A DNA stretch of 64,000 bases, taken from assembly GCA_013697705.1 (NCBI GenBank), contig JACCWJ010000005.1, positions 62,001 to 126,000 on the forward strand, written 5' to 3'. Below are positions 10,105 to 20,528 of the stretch, piece after piece. The position numbers and the translations under genes are program-made. A model generated the notes under the pieces. The model had not been told where the DNA came from and made no database searches. It saw only the letters and a list, made by a program, of their open reading frames with translations. The DNA is from Gammaproteobacteria bacterium. Its GTDB lineage: Bacteria > Pseudomonadota > Gammaproteobacteria > UBA6002. The number at the start of each line of letters is the position of its first letter. Within the stretch, counting starts at the first letter, position 1.

Positions 10105-10150
10105 TAATCGTTAGACTCCAGCGCTTGCGAAGCGTTGAGACGTTAGATTA
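10105..10150. repeat. Imperfect hairpin between nnr and tsaE
   Basis: TAATC at 10105-10109 pairs with GATTA at 10146-10150, and the centre has GCGCTT/AAGCGT around a short loop. The arms are interrupted by mismatches. It ends 10 bases before the tsaE start and could act as an attenuator or may be a worn repeat. Confidence 0.35.
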
Positions 10151-10160
10151 CTATCGCTAA

Positions 10161-10619
10161 ATGTTAATTCCGAATGAAACACAATTGATGTCCCTCGCGG
10201 GCGTGTTAGCTAAACTTTGTCAGGCGCCCCTTGTTATTTATTTGCAGGGAGAATTAGGCGCGGGAAAAACGACTTTCTCTCGCGGTTTTTTATCTGGGCT
10301 GGGCTATCAAGGTAGGGTCAAAAGCCCCACTTATACCTTGGTTGAAACCTATAGTATCGATAAGGGGGTGGTTTCACATTTTGATTTTTACCGTATTCAG
10401 GATCCTGAAGAACTAGACTTGATCGGTATCCGAGAATATTTTCATAGAAGCGCTATTTGCCTAATCGAGTGGCCGGAATTAGGACAGGATAGCATACCTG
10501 CGCCGGACATAACTTGTGTTCTAGATATTACAGAGGGCGGACGTCTATTGCATTTTTTAGCCGAATCGATGGTAGGTAAGAAAATCCTTGCTGATTTTAC
10601 TAACTTAATTACGAACTGA
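10161..10619 (+). CDS. tsaE: tRNA threonylcarbamoyladenosine biosynthesis ATPase TsaE
   Basis: P-loop ATPase of the TsaB-TsaD-TsaE complex for t6A37 synthesis. The Walker A motif is GELGAGKTTFSRG at about residues 32-44, followed by SPTYTLVETY and HFDFYRI, and IEWPELG in the second half. 152 residues is typical. Its partner tsaD is at the left end of the window. The gene keeps the classical position between nnr and amiB but is separated from both by gaps of 100-200 bp that contain palindromes, so tight operon coupling is not evident. Confidence 0.95.
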   Translation: MLIPNETQLMSLAGVLAKLCQAPLVIYLQGELGAGKTTFSRGFLSGLGYQGRVKSPTYTLVETYSIDKGVVSHFDFYRIQDPEELDLIGIREYFHRSAICLIEWPELGQDSIPAPDITCVLDITEGGRLLHFLAESMVGKKILADFTNLITN

Positions 10620-10739
10620 TAATTCCCCCTTTTAAAGCATTTTATACCCCTTTAATAAAGCGTATTCTGTAGTAGATTCCTGTTTAATTGTTCAGTATGC
10701 TAGGGCATTGCGCGGCCCCAGCGACTGGACTGTCCCTTT

Positions 10740-10785
10740 ACGTCGTCCCGCGATGAAGTTGAAGGGCTACACCGCGGTACGACGT
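10740..10785. repeat. Palindromic element upstream of amiB
   Basis: Arms ACGTCGTCCCGCG (10740-10752) and CGCGGTACGACGT (10773-10785) pair over 13 bp with one mismatch. The gtcgtcccgcga core is shared with 551-590. It lies 28 bases before the amiB GTG start, inside a 194-bp gap. Confidence 0.6.
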
Positions 10786-10813
10786 GGAAAGCAAATAAAT
10801 AAGTGAGAATAAC

Positions 10814-12115
10814 GTGCAAGGAAAGATTATCTCCAAATTACTTTTTTTTGCTTTTTTAATAACCGGCTTTAGCTCTGCTTTTGCCGATGAAACGCCATTA
10901 CGTCATTTTAGTCTTGAAAAAGGTGAGCAACAACTATCCCTCAAATTCCAGTTTGATAATGAAATTAAATATCATTGTTTATTATTAGAGAAGCCTGATC
11001 GATTAGTGATTGATTTTGAGAATGTTTTATTAAAAACAAAATTATCCTCTATCGATAATGCGTTTATCAAATCAGTTAGATGCAGTGATCATGAACATGA
11101 ATATTTACGTCTCGTTTTTGATCTCAAACAGAAAATTCATTATATGACTGCTTATTCTGTCCCCACGAGTGAATTATCGATTACGTTATCCCCCGGGGGA
11201 GCGAGTGCTACAGAAGTTACTCTAAAATCTACTGAAACGCATTTAGCGGCGCTTGCAAAAAATGACATTATCGATTCGCTTGAAGAATCGGTTGAGAAAC
11301 CGATAGCAGAAAATACGCCGACAAAATTATCGAGGAAATTAATTGAACACCCAGAACCAACAATAGAATTAAGTCACCTTCCTAAATCAAAAAATATAGT
11401 GGTGGTTATAGATCCGGGTCACGGTGGAAAGGATCCCGGAGCTGCGGGTCCGCATGGTACTGTCGAAAAAGAGGTGGTATTAAAAATTTCTAAAGCGCTG
11501 CAGGCAATGCTAAATGATGAGCCTGGCTTTTGCGCCGTGCTGACTCGCTCTACTGATTGTTATATTCCTTTGCGTAAGAGATTATCATTAGCGCGAAAAA
11601 ATCATGCCGATATATTCATTGCCATTCATGCAGATGCTTATAACCATAGCCATGCCTCTGGTGCATCGGTTTATGCTTTATCGCAGCGAGGCGCCACAAG
11701 TGAAGCAGCTAAATGGCTGGCAGAAAAAGAAAATGAATCTGAATTGGAGGGCCTCAGCGCTGAATTAGCAGACAAAGACGCAATTCTTCGCTCAGTCCTG
11801 ATTGACCTCTCGCAAACACATACGATTGAATCTAGTTTGCATATTGGGAATAACCTCCTCGGCCATTTGGGCAAGTTTTCCCGCCTACACCATCCTAGAG
11901 TCGAACAAGCCGCCTTTGTGGTATTAAAATCTCCTGATATTCCTTCGGTGTTAGTCGAAACTGGTTTTTTATCTAATCCTGAAGAAGAAGAGAAGCTGAG
12001 AGACCCTGCTTATCAGCATCAAACAGCGCTTGCCATAAAAGAGGGTATAAAACAATACTTCCTTACTAACTCCGCCAGTTCTAGCTGGTTTGCAAAAGGT
12101 CGAAATAGAAAATAA
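10814..12115 (+). CDS. amiB: N-acetylmuramoyl-L-alanine amidase (AmiB type)
   Basis: Periplasmic zinc amidase that splits septal peptidoglycan during cell separation, normally activated by LytM proteins such as EnvC or NlpD; nlpD is at 51.1 kb. It has a signal peptide ending near SSAFA, an AMIN domain (about 30-125) for septal peptidoglycan targeting, a linker, then an Amidase_3 domain (about 195-420) with VIDPGHGGKDPG (Zn His), FIAIHADA and VLVETGFLSN (catalytic Glu). No LysM repeat is visible at the C-terminus. The start is GTG. It ends 2 bp before mutL. Confidence 0.95.
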   Translation: MQGKIISKLLFFAFLITGFSSAFADETPLRHFSLEKGEQQLSLKFQFDNEIKYHCLLLEKPDRLVIDFENVLLKTKLSSIDNAFIKSVRCSDHEHEYLRLVFDLKQKIHYMTAYSVPTSELSITLSPGGASATEVTLKSTETHLAALAKNDIIDSLEESVEKPIAENTPTKLSRKLIEHPEPTIELSHLPKSKNIVVVIDPGHGGKDPGAAGPHGTVEKEVVLKISKALQAMLNDEPGFCAVLTRSTDCYIPLRKRLSLARKNHADIFIAIHADAYNHSHASGASVYALSQRGATSEAAKWLAEKENESELEGLSAELADKDAILRSVLIDLSQTHTIESSLHIGNNLLGHLGKFSRLHHPRVEQAAFVVLKSPDIPSVLVETGFLSNPEEEEKLRDPAYQHQTALAIKEGIKQYFLTNSASSSWFAKGRNRK

Positions 12116-12117
12116 TT

Positions 12118-13860
12118 ATGCGAATTCAAATTTTAGATCCTCTTTTAGCCAATCAAATTGCGGCAGGTGAAGTGGTAGAAAGGCCTGCTTCGGTATTAAA
12201 AGAATTGCTCGAAAATAGCATTGATGCAGGGGCTACTCAAATCAAAATTGATTTAGAAGGGGGTGGCATTAAAGGGATTGTCGTAACAGACAATGGACGC
12301 GGTATTACCAAAGAAGATTTGCCTTTAGCATTTAGTCGTCATGCCACAAGTAAAATCGTCTGTATGCAAGATTTAGAAAATGTAAACAGTTTGGGTTTTA
12401 GAGGAGAAGCATTGGCGAGTATTAGTTCCGTCGCCAGGGTACGTCTCGCCTCTAAAACTAATGCACAAGAAACAGGCTGGGAAATTGCAATGGAGGGGCG
12501 AATTGGTGAATACAAAATGGTACCGTGTCCTCACCCTATAGGCACTACAATTGAAGTGCAAGATTTATTTTTCAACACTCCAGCAAGGCGCAAATTTCTG
12601 CGTACCGAACGAACTGAATTATTACAAATTGAAGAAGTGTTAAGACGTCTTTTATTTAGTCGATTTAATATTAATTTCCAAGTTAAACATCAACAAAAAA
12701 TTCTATTCAATGTTCCAGAAGCCCTTACACGAGATGAGAAAGAAAAACGCATTGGCTTAATTTGTGGGCAGGAATTTGTATCACAATCCATCGCGATAGA
12801 AGCGAGTACTTTTGATTTGGCTATTTCAGGCTGGATTTCTTTACCACAATTTTCTCGTAGTCAACCTGATATGCAGTACTTTTATGTTAATGGTCGTATT
12901 GTAAGAGACAAATTAATTAACCATGCCGTTCGCCTCGCCTATCAAGATGTGCTATATGGCAATCGCTGTCCCGGATATATTTTATTTTTTAATTTACCGC
13001 CTGATTTAGTCGACGTAAATGTGCATCCTACCAAGCATGAAGTGCGTTTTCGTGATAGTCGTTTAGTACATGATTTTATTACCAGCACCTTAAAAGAAAG
13101 TTTACAACAGATCACTCCCCAGCAGATTGTGCAAAAAACACACTATTTTGTTAAGCCTTTGCCTCAGCAAACACCTCTTGAAATGAAGGAAGATGTTGCA
13201 GTGTATCCTATTGTGCAGAGCGCAGAAAAACAGGTAACCAAAATAGAGCCTTTTGCCGCAGTAGTGTCTCAACCACTTATCTCTCTTGGCTTTGCGTTAG
13301 GTCAATTACTCGGAATTTATATCGTTGCAGAAAACGAAGCCGGCATGATTTTAGTGGATATGCATGCTGCGCATGAACGCGTTCTCTACGAAAAATTAAA
13401 GCTCCAATATCAAGCAAACGAAATTGTTACACAACGCCTTCTCGTTCCTATAACAATTCAAGTCAATAAAAAAGAAGCTGATTATGTGGAAGACAAACAC
13501 GCATTATTTGCTGATTTGGGGTTTGAATTAGCACGTTTGAGTAATGAGACAGTTGTGCTGCGACAAGTGCCGGCCTTGCTGCAATCAAAAGATGTCGGAA
13601 GGATGGTTAAAGATATTTTATCCGATGAAATAGAAATGGACCGAAGTGATCGGGTACATCATTACCAAAATGAAATCTTAGCGACTATTGCATGCCGAGC
13701 CGCTGTCAGAGCCAACACCCTTTTAACGGTACATGAAATGAATGGCCTACTACGAGATCTAGAAAATACCCCTAATAATGGCGTTTGTAATCACGGTCGG
13801 CCTACCTGGCAACAATTCACCTTATCCGATTTAGACAAGTTTTTTTTACGCGGCAAATGA
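12118..13860 (+). CDS. mutL: DNA mismatch repair protein MutL
   Basis: GHKL ATPase that couples MutS mismatch recognition to downstream repair. N-terminal ATPase motifs: IAAGEVVERPASV, DNGRGI and GFRGEALASI. The dimerisation domain occupies the last ~190 residues, including DMHAAHER and ACRAAVRA. 580 residues. The endonuclease motif DQHAxxER seen in many MutL homologues appears here as DMHAAHER; the CPHGRP motif is CNHGRP, so endonuclease activity is uncertain. The start codon is 2 bp after amiB. Confidence 0.96.
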   Translation: MRIQILDPLLANQIAAGEVVERPASVLKELLENSIDAGATQIKIDLEGGGIKGIVVTDNGRGITKEDLPLAFSRHATSKIVCMQDLENVNSLGFRGEALASISSVARVRLASKTNAQETGWEIAMEGRIGEYKMVPCPHPIGTTIEVQDLFFNTPARRKFLRTERTELLQIEEVLRRLLFSRFNINFQVKHQQKILFNVPEALTRDEKEKRIGLICGQEFVSQSIAIEASTFDLAISGWISLPQFSRSQPDMQYFYVNGRIVRDKLINHAVRLAYQDVLYGNRCPGYILFFNLPPDLVDVNVHPTKHEVRFRDSRLVHDFITSTLKESLQQITPQQIVQKTHYFVKPLPQQTPLEMKEDVAVYPIVQSAEKQVTKIEPFAAVVSQPLISLGFALGQLLGIYIVAENEAGMILVDMHAAHERVLYEKLKLQYQANEIVTQRLLVPITIQVNKKEADYVEDKHALFADLGFELARLSNETVVLRQVPALLQSKDVGRMVKDILSDEIEMDRSDRVHHYQNEILATIACRAAVRANTLLTVHEMNGLLRDLENTPNNGVCNHGRPTWQQFTLSDLDKFFLRGK

Positions 13861-13966
13861 TTGAGAACATTTCTGCATCACTTGACCTTTCTCGCCAGGT
13901 TGACGCGTGCTAAAATGCTTCCCTATCAATTAGATGTTAATTTTATCCAACTTCTTAGCAAATCCT

Positions 13967-14494
13967 ATGATAAAAACTGTTTATAAATATAAAGCTACGG
14001 CAACCTATATTTTCCTAATCATCTTTGTAAACTCTCTATTTAGCCATCTTCCGTTGGTCAATATTTTAGGGCAGCGATTTTCCCCTGCAGATGTTTTAGT
14101 GGGCTCAACCTATATATTTCGTGATTTTTCTCAAAGAGAGATAAAATCCTATGTGCTAATTGCAATGTTAGTGGGTGGGTTGCTGAGTTATTTTTTTGCA
14201 GAGAATACCGTCGCTTTCGCTAGCATTTCAGCATTTTTTGCGGGGGAGCTTATAGACTGGGCAATATTCACTTGGACTCAGAAACCCCTCTCCCAGCGAT
14301 TATTACTCTCTTCAGTTTGCAGTTGCCCAATCGATACGATTATTTTTTTAGGACTCATTGGACGGTTAACGTGGATGGAATTTGCTGTCATGACCTTGTT
14401 CAAATTTTTGGGTATTTTTTGGGTTTGGGGCTATTGGCAAATGCAACAAAGAAAGCAGTTGGCTAACATGGATATTAGAACCAAATCGTGGTGA
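13967..14494 (+). CDS. VUT-family (YhhQ-like) membrane transporter
   Basis: Small hydrophobic protein with about 5-6 membrane helices. Segments PADVLVGSTYIFRDFSQRE, FAGELIDWAIFTW and SQRLLLSSV are typical of the vitamin-uptake-transporter-like VUT/YhhQ family, which includes queuosine-precursor (preQ0/preQ1) importers. Substrate is not provable here, but queG and queC in the window make a 7-deazaguanine plausible. An ATG at 13934 would add 11 residues; neither start has a clear ribosome binding site, and 13967 places the first helix close to the N-terminus. The 3' end overlaps the convergent neighbour by 20 bp. Confidence 0.75.
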   Translation: MIKTVYKYKATATYIFLIIFVNSLFSHLPLVNILGQRFSPADVLVGSTYIFRDFSQREIKSYVLIAMLVGGLLSYFFAENTVAFASISAFFAGELIDWAIFTWTQKPLSQRLLLSSVCSCPIDTIIFLGLIGRLTWMEFAVMTLFKFLGIFWVWGYWQMQQRKQLANMDIRTKSW

Positions 14495-15041
14495 CGGGGA
14501 TTTTAGTAATAATTTTATAATGAAAATCATATAAGTGGACTGTCCAGGGGGTATGCGATCTATCAATTTGTCCTAAAATACTATATCGATACCTATCACA
14601 AGTATAATTTAGCCGCATGTTATTAATGATCACACTTGCCCCTGTTAAAAAGGTGCAATGAAGCCCATTTGCCAATTCGACCGCCCAAGGCTGAGCAGTT
14701 TTAGCATCAATCTTAAGAGCTGTTTTACGATGAAGAGGTGCATCTAGATCAAGGATTGTAGCTTTGTGCGACCAAGGCGTAGTTACACATGCCAAACTAT
14801 TGCCATCTTGGAAGCAGGGGTCTAAGATCACGTTACTTGCCTGACAGCGCCAAGCATCGCTACGACCAGGATTAGCTAATGAACGTGTCCAACAACTTCC
14901 AGCGTACCTTTGCGCGACAAAGAGGTGGGAGTTTAAGGCACTCTCTTGGGTATAGGCTTGATAGATAATTATTTTAGTGGGTTCTGCGTGAAGAGACGCG
15001 GCATAGAAGAAGATGAAAATAAATAGCCCAAGTTGATACAT
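14475..15041 (-). CDS. Secreted Cys-containing protein of unknown function
   Basis: 188 residues with a Sec signal peptide ending about AASLHA. The mature protein has conserved-looking short motifs: GSCWTRSLANPGRSDAWRC, ILDPCF and ACVTTPW, plus two more cysteines, suggesting periplasmic disulfides. I recall similar CWxxSLA..R.DAWRC patterns in uncharacterised secreted proteins, but can assign no function. It is transcribed from the same narrow interval as miaA, in the opposite direction. Confidence 0.7.
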   Translation of the reverse strand: MYQLGLFIFIFFYAASLHAEPTKIIIYQAYTQESALNSHLFVAQRYAGSCWTRSLANPGRSDAWRCQASNVILDPCFQDGNSLACVTTPWSHKATILDLDAPLHRKTALKIDAKTAQPWAVELANGLHCTFLTGASVIINNMRLNYTCDRYRYSILGQIDRSHTPWTVHLYDFHYKIITKIPVTTIWF

Positions 15042-15132
15042 TTTGTACTCCCTATCGTCTATACGGATTATAGCAGCTAAGACATTTCAAAATTTGAGTT
15101 ACTATCTCCGAAAGGGGAAGAGTTGGAGGAAT

Positions 15133-16059
15133 ATGCGTTTTAGAGTGATCTGTTTAATGGGGCCTACCGCTTCTGGCAAAACCGATTTTTCCTTACGCTT
15201 GGCAGAAGAAATACCTTGTGAAATCATCAGCGTGGATTCAGCGATGGTGTATAAAACGATGGATATCGGGACAGCAAAGCCGACTCCGGAGCAACGTTTA
15301 CAAGTTAAACATCATCTAATAGATATTGCTGATCCTTGGCATCCCTATTCAGCAGCTAAATTTGCACAAGATGCAGTCGAAGCAATTCGCTCGATTCATC
15401 TTCAAGGGAAAACCCCTATTCTTGTGGGTGGCACCATGCTTTACTTTAAGGCCTTGCAGCAAGGCTTGTCACCCCTTCCCCCCGCCGATGAGGGGATAAG
15501 AGCACGCTTGATGGAAGAAGCTATGGCAGTCGGTTGGGCTGAAATGCATCAGCGTTTAGCAAAGGTTGATCCATTAGCGGCAACGCGTATCAATCCAAAT
15601 GATCCACAACGTATTCAAAGAGCCCTTGAAGTACATGAAATAACCAATAAATCCCTTTCTTCCTTATGGGAGACAGCCGGTCATTCAGATCTGCCTTGTG
15701 ACTATATTAATATTGCAATCGCCCCTCATGATCGCACAATGTTACATGAGAATATTGAGCAGCGTTTTCATAAAATGATGCAAGAAGGCTTTTTGGAGGA
15801 AGTGCAGCAACTTTACCATTGCGATAATATCCATATAGACTTACCCTCAATACGCTCAGTAGGGTATAGACAAGCTTGGCAATATTTAGCTGGCAAGATT
15901 ACTCATGCGCAACTGTATGAAATGGGTATCGCAGCAACGCGTCAACTAGCGAAAAGACAACTTACGTGGTTGCGACACTGGGGAACAATGCATTGGATAG
16001 ATAGCATGGATAATAATGCATATCAGAATCTTCTCCAGCATTTATTTCGGCATCTATGA
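15133..16059 (+). CDS. miaA: tRNA dimethylallyltransferase MiaA
   Basis: Adds the isopentenyl group to A37 of UNN-decoding tRNAs; MiaB (41.5 kb) then methylthiolates it. P-loop MGPTASGKTDFS starts at residue 9, followed by ISVDSAMVYK and DIGTAKP, then LVGGTMLYFKAL. The ATG at 15133 is preferred over an upstream TTG because the family begins just before the P-loop and GGAGGA lies directly upstream. It is followed after 110 bp by hfq, the classical order. Confidence 0.95.
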   Translation: MRFRVICLMGPTASGKTDFSLRLAEEIPCEIISVDSAMVYKTMDIGTAKPTPEQRLQVKHHLIDIADPWHPYSAAKFAQDAVEAIRSIHLQGKTPILVGGTMLYFKALQQGLSPLPPADEGIRARLMEEAMAVGWAEMHQRLAKVDPLAATRINPNDPQRIQRALEVHEITNKSLSSLWETAGHSDLPCDYINIAIAPHDRTMLHENIEQRFHKMMQEGFLEEVQQLYHCDNIHIDLPSIRSVGYRQAWQYLAGKITHAQLYEMGIAATRQLAKRQLTWLRHWGTMHWIDSMDNNAYQNLLQHLFRHL

Positions 16060-16169
16060 GCAATTAGCTCTTGAAATTGATACCAAGTGTCCAAGTTTTG
16101 AGGTATATTTCTCATTTTTGTTACACCTTTTAAGCAAAACAGTAATAAACAAAAATAACAAGGAGAGTC

Positions 16170-16436
16170 ATGATGACAACAAAAGGGCAGTCGCTTCAGG
16201 AACCATTTTTAGAAGCATTACGTCGCGAACAAGTGCCCATTTCCGTTTATTTAGTCAATGGCATTAAGCTGCAAGGTAAAATTGAAGCCTACGATCAGTT
16301 TGTAGTATATTTAAAAAATAGCTTTAGCCAAATAGTTTATAAACACGCTATATCCACTATTGTACCCATGCGTAAGATTGTACTTGAAGGGTTTGATGTT
16401 GAGGTAACCGCAGCTGAAGAAAACGACAAAGAATAG
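16170..16436 (+). CDS. hfq: RNA chaperone Hfq
   Basis: Sm-fold hexameric RNA-binding protein that pairs small RNAs with mRNAs. The Sm1 region [21 protein letters not shown] and Sm2 motif YKHAIST are intact; the acidic tail after the Sm core is short (88 residues total). AAGGAGAG lies just upstream of the paired ATGATG start, so either may be used. The last 23 bases overlap the proposed hflX start. Confidence 0.97.
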   Translation: MMTTKGQSLQEPFLEALRREQVPISVYLVNGIKLQGKIEAYDQFVVYLKNSFSQIVYKHAISTIVPMRKIVLEGFDVEVTAAEENDKE

Positions 16437-17688
16437 TCTATTTGAAAGACCTGAAGGTGGAGAGCGGGCCATCTTAGTACATCTTAATCTTCAAGGCATC
16501 AATCAAGAAGATCTTGAAGAATTTCAAGAATTAGTCTCCTCTGCAGGCGCGGAATCTGTTGGGATAATCACAGGCTCGCGCCAAACTCCTGAAGCTAAGT
16601 ATTTTGTTGGTAGTGGTAAAGCGGATGAAATTAGGTTGATGGTGGAAGAGCATCAAGCTGAAATTGTACTTTTTAATCATACCCTCACTCCTTCGCAAGA
16701 AAGAAATCTTGAAGCCTTATTTAAGTGCCGCGTACTGGATCGTACCAGTTTGATTTTGGATATTTTTGCGCAACGGGCACGAACGTTTGAAGGTAAATTG
16801 CAAGTTGAGTTAGCGCAGCTGCAACATTTATCCACTCGACTGATACGCGGATGGACTCATTTGGAACGTCAGAAAGGGGGGATTGGCTTGCGTGGGCCGG
16901 GGGAAACCCAATTAGAAACAGATCGACGTCTAATCCGCGACAGAATCAAAAATATAACGAAGCGGCTAGAGAAAGTAAGATTGCAGCGGGGGCAAAGTCG
17001 TCGAGCACGTACTAAAGCTGAAATTCCTACAGTGTCTATCGTGGGTTACACCAATGCGGGTAAATCGAGCCTGTTTAATACGTTGACCTCCTCTGAAATT
17101 TATACCGCAGACCAGTTATTTGCGACCCTCGATCCCACGTTACGTAGCATACAATTGCCTTCTGTAGGCAAGATAATTTTAACTGATACGGTGGGATTTA
17201 TACGTCATTTACCGCATGATCTGGTAGACGCTTTTCGCGCTACTTTGGAAGAAACTCAGCAGGCTGATCTTCTTTTGCACGTAGTGGATGCCAATCATTC
17301 CAATCGAGAAGACCTCATTGCTGAAGTTAATTCGGTATTGAAAGACATTAATGCCACTGATATCCCTCAGTTATTGGTATTCAATAAGATTGACCTTCTC
17401 AACATGAACGCGCATCTCGATAGAGATGAACTTAAAGTACCACGTATTGTCTGGGTGTCTGCTTTAACTGGAGAGGGGATGAATTTATTGCATGAGGCAT
17501 TAACAGAGATGCTCGGTCAGGATATTATTACTCAAATATTACGGTTGAACCAAATGCAGGGTAAACTGCGAGCAGAGCTATATGCATCGCAAAGAGTGAT
17601 TGATGAGCAAGCGCTGGAGGATGGCTGGAAGCTTACTGTCCGGATGCCAAAGAAAGACTTTGATCGCTTCATCAGGCAGTTGAAATGA
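16414..17688 (+). CDS. hflX: GTPase HflX (proposed CTG start)
   Basis: Ribosome-associated GTPase involved in rescue or splitting of stalled or heat-damaged ribosomes. Homology is clear upstream of the first ATG-type codon: in-frame translation from 16438 gives [16 protein letters not shown], matching the usual HflX N-terminus. There is no ATG, GTG or TTG in this frame between the stop at 16405 and that region. A CTG at 16414 has GAGGT 8 bases upstream and gives a 424-residue protein. Later motifs: [25 protein letters not shown] (G1), DTVGF (G3), NKIDLL (G4), VSALTGEG. A shorter start at 16636 would remove the first 74 residues. See findings. Confidence 0.9.
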   Translation: MKKTTKNSLFERPEGGERAILVHLNLQGINQEDLEEFQELVSSAGAESVGIITGSRQTPEAKYFVGSGKADEIRLMVEEHQAEIVLFNHTLTPSQERNLEALFKCRVLDRTSLILDIFAQRARTFEGKLQVELAQLQHLSTRLIRGWTHLERQKGGIGLRGPGETQLETDRRLIRDRIKNITKRLEKVRLQRGQSRRARTKAEIPTVSIVGYTNAGKSSLFNTLTSSEIYTADQLFATLDPTLRSIQLPSVGKIILTDTVGFIRHLPHDLVDAFRATLEETQQADLLLHVVDANHSNREDLIAEVNSVLKDINATDIPQLLVFNKIDLLNMNAHLDRDELKVPRIVWVSALTGEGMNLLHEALTEMLGQDIITQILRLNQMQGKLRAELYASQRVIDEQALEDGWKLTVRMPKKDFDRFIRQLK

Positions 17689-17731
17689 CTGCTGCTTGAT
17701 TGACGGTGTCAGATCAATATATTAGGAATAA

Positions 17732-19027
<1,296 letters not shown>

Positions 19028-19050
19028 ATCTGCACCATGGAGGGGCAGTT

Positions 19051-19929
19051 ATGAAATGGGGCCATGTACAACTTATCTCGCTGTTGGGTATTATCTTTTT
19101 TTCTCCCCTCCATGCGCAGTACAGTAGCGATTATGGCACCCATTTAGATGACGATTTGAGAGCTTATTGTAATCGTCAAGCAGCTTACTCTACAGGGGTC
19201 AGTGATGCTCGAAAAGGACTGGCGCGCAAGGAAGATTATGCTCAAATTTGTAGGGTAGATAGAGCCCTTTATAACAGTGCGTATAATACAGGCTATAGTT
19301 ATGGGCTAACGAATCAAAGTGGCCTAATAGTGAATGAACCAACGCCGAATCATCCCGACATCCAAGATCAATTGCCTTCTTCGTATGTTCAGCCTTATAC
19401 CCGCCCCGTTGTCACGACTAATCCCAATATAGCGCCGGTGGTCCCGAATGCAGGATCAGCGGTAGTGGCAAGCCCTGGTTATTCTTCAGTAGTGGCTCCA
19501 GGTGTCGCCTCGAGTAATAATTCTCAGGCATCACGCACACCGATATATCCGGGAGAGGTGATGGTCCCTACTGGGGATTTTGCGAAGCCAGAGCCGGAGC
19601 ATGGATTGCAATCGTTGATAGAGGTAGGCCCTAGTCCTCGGCCTAAATGTATTGAAACTGTAAGCGGGCAAGCTTGCGGCTTTAATTGTGTCAATTCTTT
19701 CAATAATGTGCGCTGTGCTCCCACTCCTGATCAGGTCTGTCGCAGTAATGACTTAGGGGAAATTGCTTGTGGTTATAATTGTATCGCGACAGCAGTTACC
19801 GTGCGGTGTGCGATGACGCCTACGGATGTATGCGTGTCTGATCACAATGGAAGAGTCTATTGCGGGGTAAATTGTCGTATAACTGATAATGCGGATGCCA
19901 TGTGCGATTTAGAACGGTATGCACATTAA
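19051..19929 (+). CDS. Secreted protein with three C-terminal cysteine repeats
   Basis: 292 residues with a signal peptide ending near LHAQ. An N-terminal segment (about 35-92) has repeated short motifs around G and A (YSTGVSDARKG, YNSAYNTGYSYG) reminiscent of DUF2799-like proteins. A Pro/Val/Ser-rich linker follows (about 95-185). The C-terminus (about 197-287) holds three copies of a ~30-residue unit with CGxNC then RC or MC (ACGFNC, ACGYNC, YCGVNC). Probably periplasmic or surface-exposed and disulfide-bonded; function unknown. It starts 23 bp after purA behind GGAGGGGCAG. Confidence 0.72.
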   Translation: MKWGHVQLISLLGIIFFSPLHAQYSSDYGTHLDDDLRAYCNRQAAYSTGVSDARKGLARKEDYAQICRVDRALYNSAYNTGYSYGLTNQSGLIVNEPTPNHPDIQDQLPSSYVQPYTRPVVTTNPNIAPVVPNAGSAVVASPGYSSVVAPGVASSNNSQASRTPIYPGEVMVPTGDFAKPEPEHGLQSLIEVGPSPRPKCIETVSGQACGFNCVNSFNNVRCAPTPDQVCRSNDLGEIACGYNCIATAVTVRCAMTPTDVCVSDHNGRVYCGVNCRITDNADAMCDLERYAH

Positions 19930-19937
19930 CCTTTAAA

Positions 19938-20024
19938 TGGTGCCGAGAAGAGGACTCGAACCTCCACGAGGTTACCCTCACAAATACCTGAAACTTGCGT
20001 GTCTACCAATTCCACCACCCCGGC
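19938..20024 (-). tRNA. tRNA-Leu (anticodon CAG)
   Basis: The reverse strand folds as a class II tRNA of 87 nt including an encoded CCA. The acceptor begins GCCGGGG and pairs with TCTCGGC; the D-loop region is GGTGGAATTGGTAGACAC; the anticodon stem-loop is CAAGT-TTCAGGT-ATTTG with anticodon CAG; a long variable arm follows; the T-arm contains GGTTCGAGTCC. It reads leucine codon CUG. Confidence 0.95.
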
Positions 20025-20073
20025 TTGTATGCAGTGCGCAGATGCGCGTCAGCCTCTTGGCCCGTGCGGACTG

Positions 20074-20102
20074 ACTTTAATATTCTGTAAAATTTTTGTC
20101 AA
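20074..20102 (-). promoter_or_regulatory. Sigma-70 promoter for tRNA-Leu
   Basis: On the minus strand TTGACA (complement of 20097-20102) is followed by a 17-bp spacer and TAAAGT (complement of 20074-20079), then a GC-rich stretch before the tRNA. A perfect -35, ideal spacing and GC-rich discriminator are typical of stable-RNA promoters. Confidence 0.6.
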
Positions 20103-20108
20103 TATTTG

Positions 20109-20438
20109 TTATCGTTGAGGACAGGAGTCTGATTGAGGTGTGATACCTTGAATATGAACTGCGCGAGGGACGCATTCACCGAGAACAGCGTCGCATTGGA
20201 ATTCGCGGTACTTTCTTAAAAGCAGCGCCTGGCGGGTTGGAGAGCTCCAATTACCTGCCATATATTGGTAAGGATACAGAGTAGGATCATTACTATTTAA
20301 GAAAATTAGCTGGCGTCTAATATCTTGACATACTTGGTAACGATTCACTGGAGGAACTTTGCATTGTCTTGAAGTGCAACCTGTCATAAGGACAGCTAAA
20401 ATAATAGTTACAAGAATTAGACGAAATTGCATTTTCAA
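20109..20438 (-). CDS. Small putative lipoprotein
   Basis: 109 residues with an N-terminal hydrophobic signal and lipobox LMTGC at about residues 18-22, so the mature protein would be anchored by Cys22. The mature part is rich in Cys (six after the lipobox) and has QCKVPP, YRVCQDIRRQL-like charge pattern and QCDAVLGECVPR. No family recognised. It is just upstream of tRNA-Leu on the same strand and divergent from rnr. Confidence 0.65.
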   Translation of the reverse strand: MKMQFRLILVTIILAVLMTGCTSRQCKVPPVNRYQVCQDIRRQLIFLNSNDPTLYPYQYMAGNWSSPTRQALLLRKYREFQCDAVLGECVPRAVHIQGITPQSDSCPQR

Positions 20439-20528
20439 ATTATCTCCATTAAGTGATAATGCATTATAAGTTAATTGAATGTTGAGTAAATAGAAATTTG
20501 CTCAATGTGTATTTAAAGGAAAGTGATT

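Noticed and set aside
16016-16267. Frame overlapping miaA end and hfq start
   Set aside because: It crosses the hfq start in another frame and has no similarity that I recognise; hfq clearly occupies the region.
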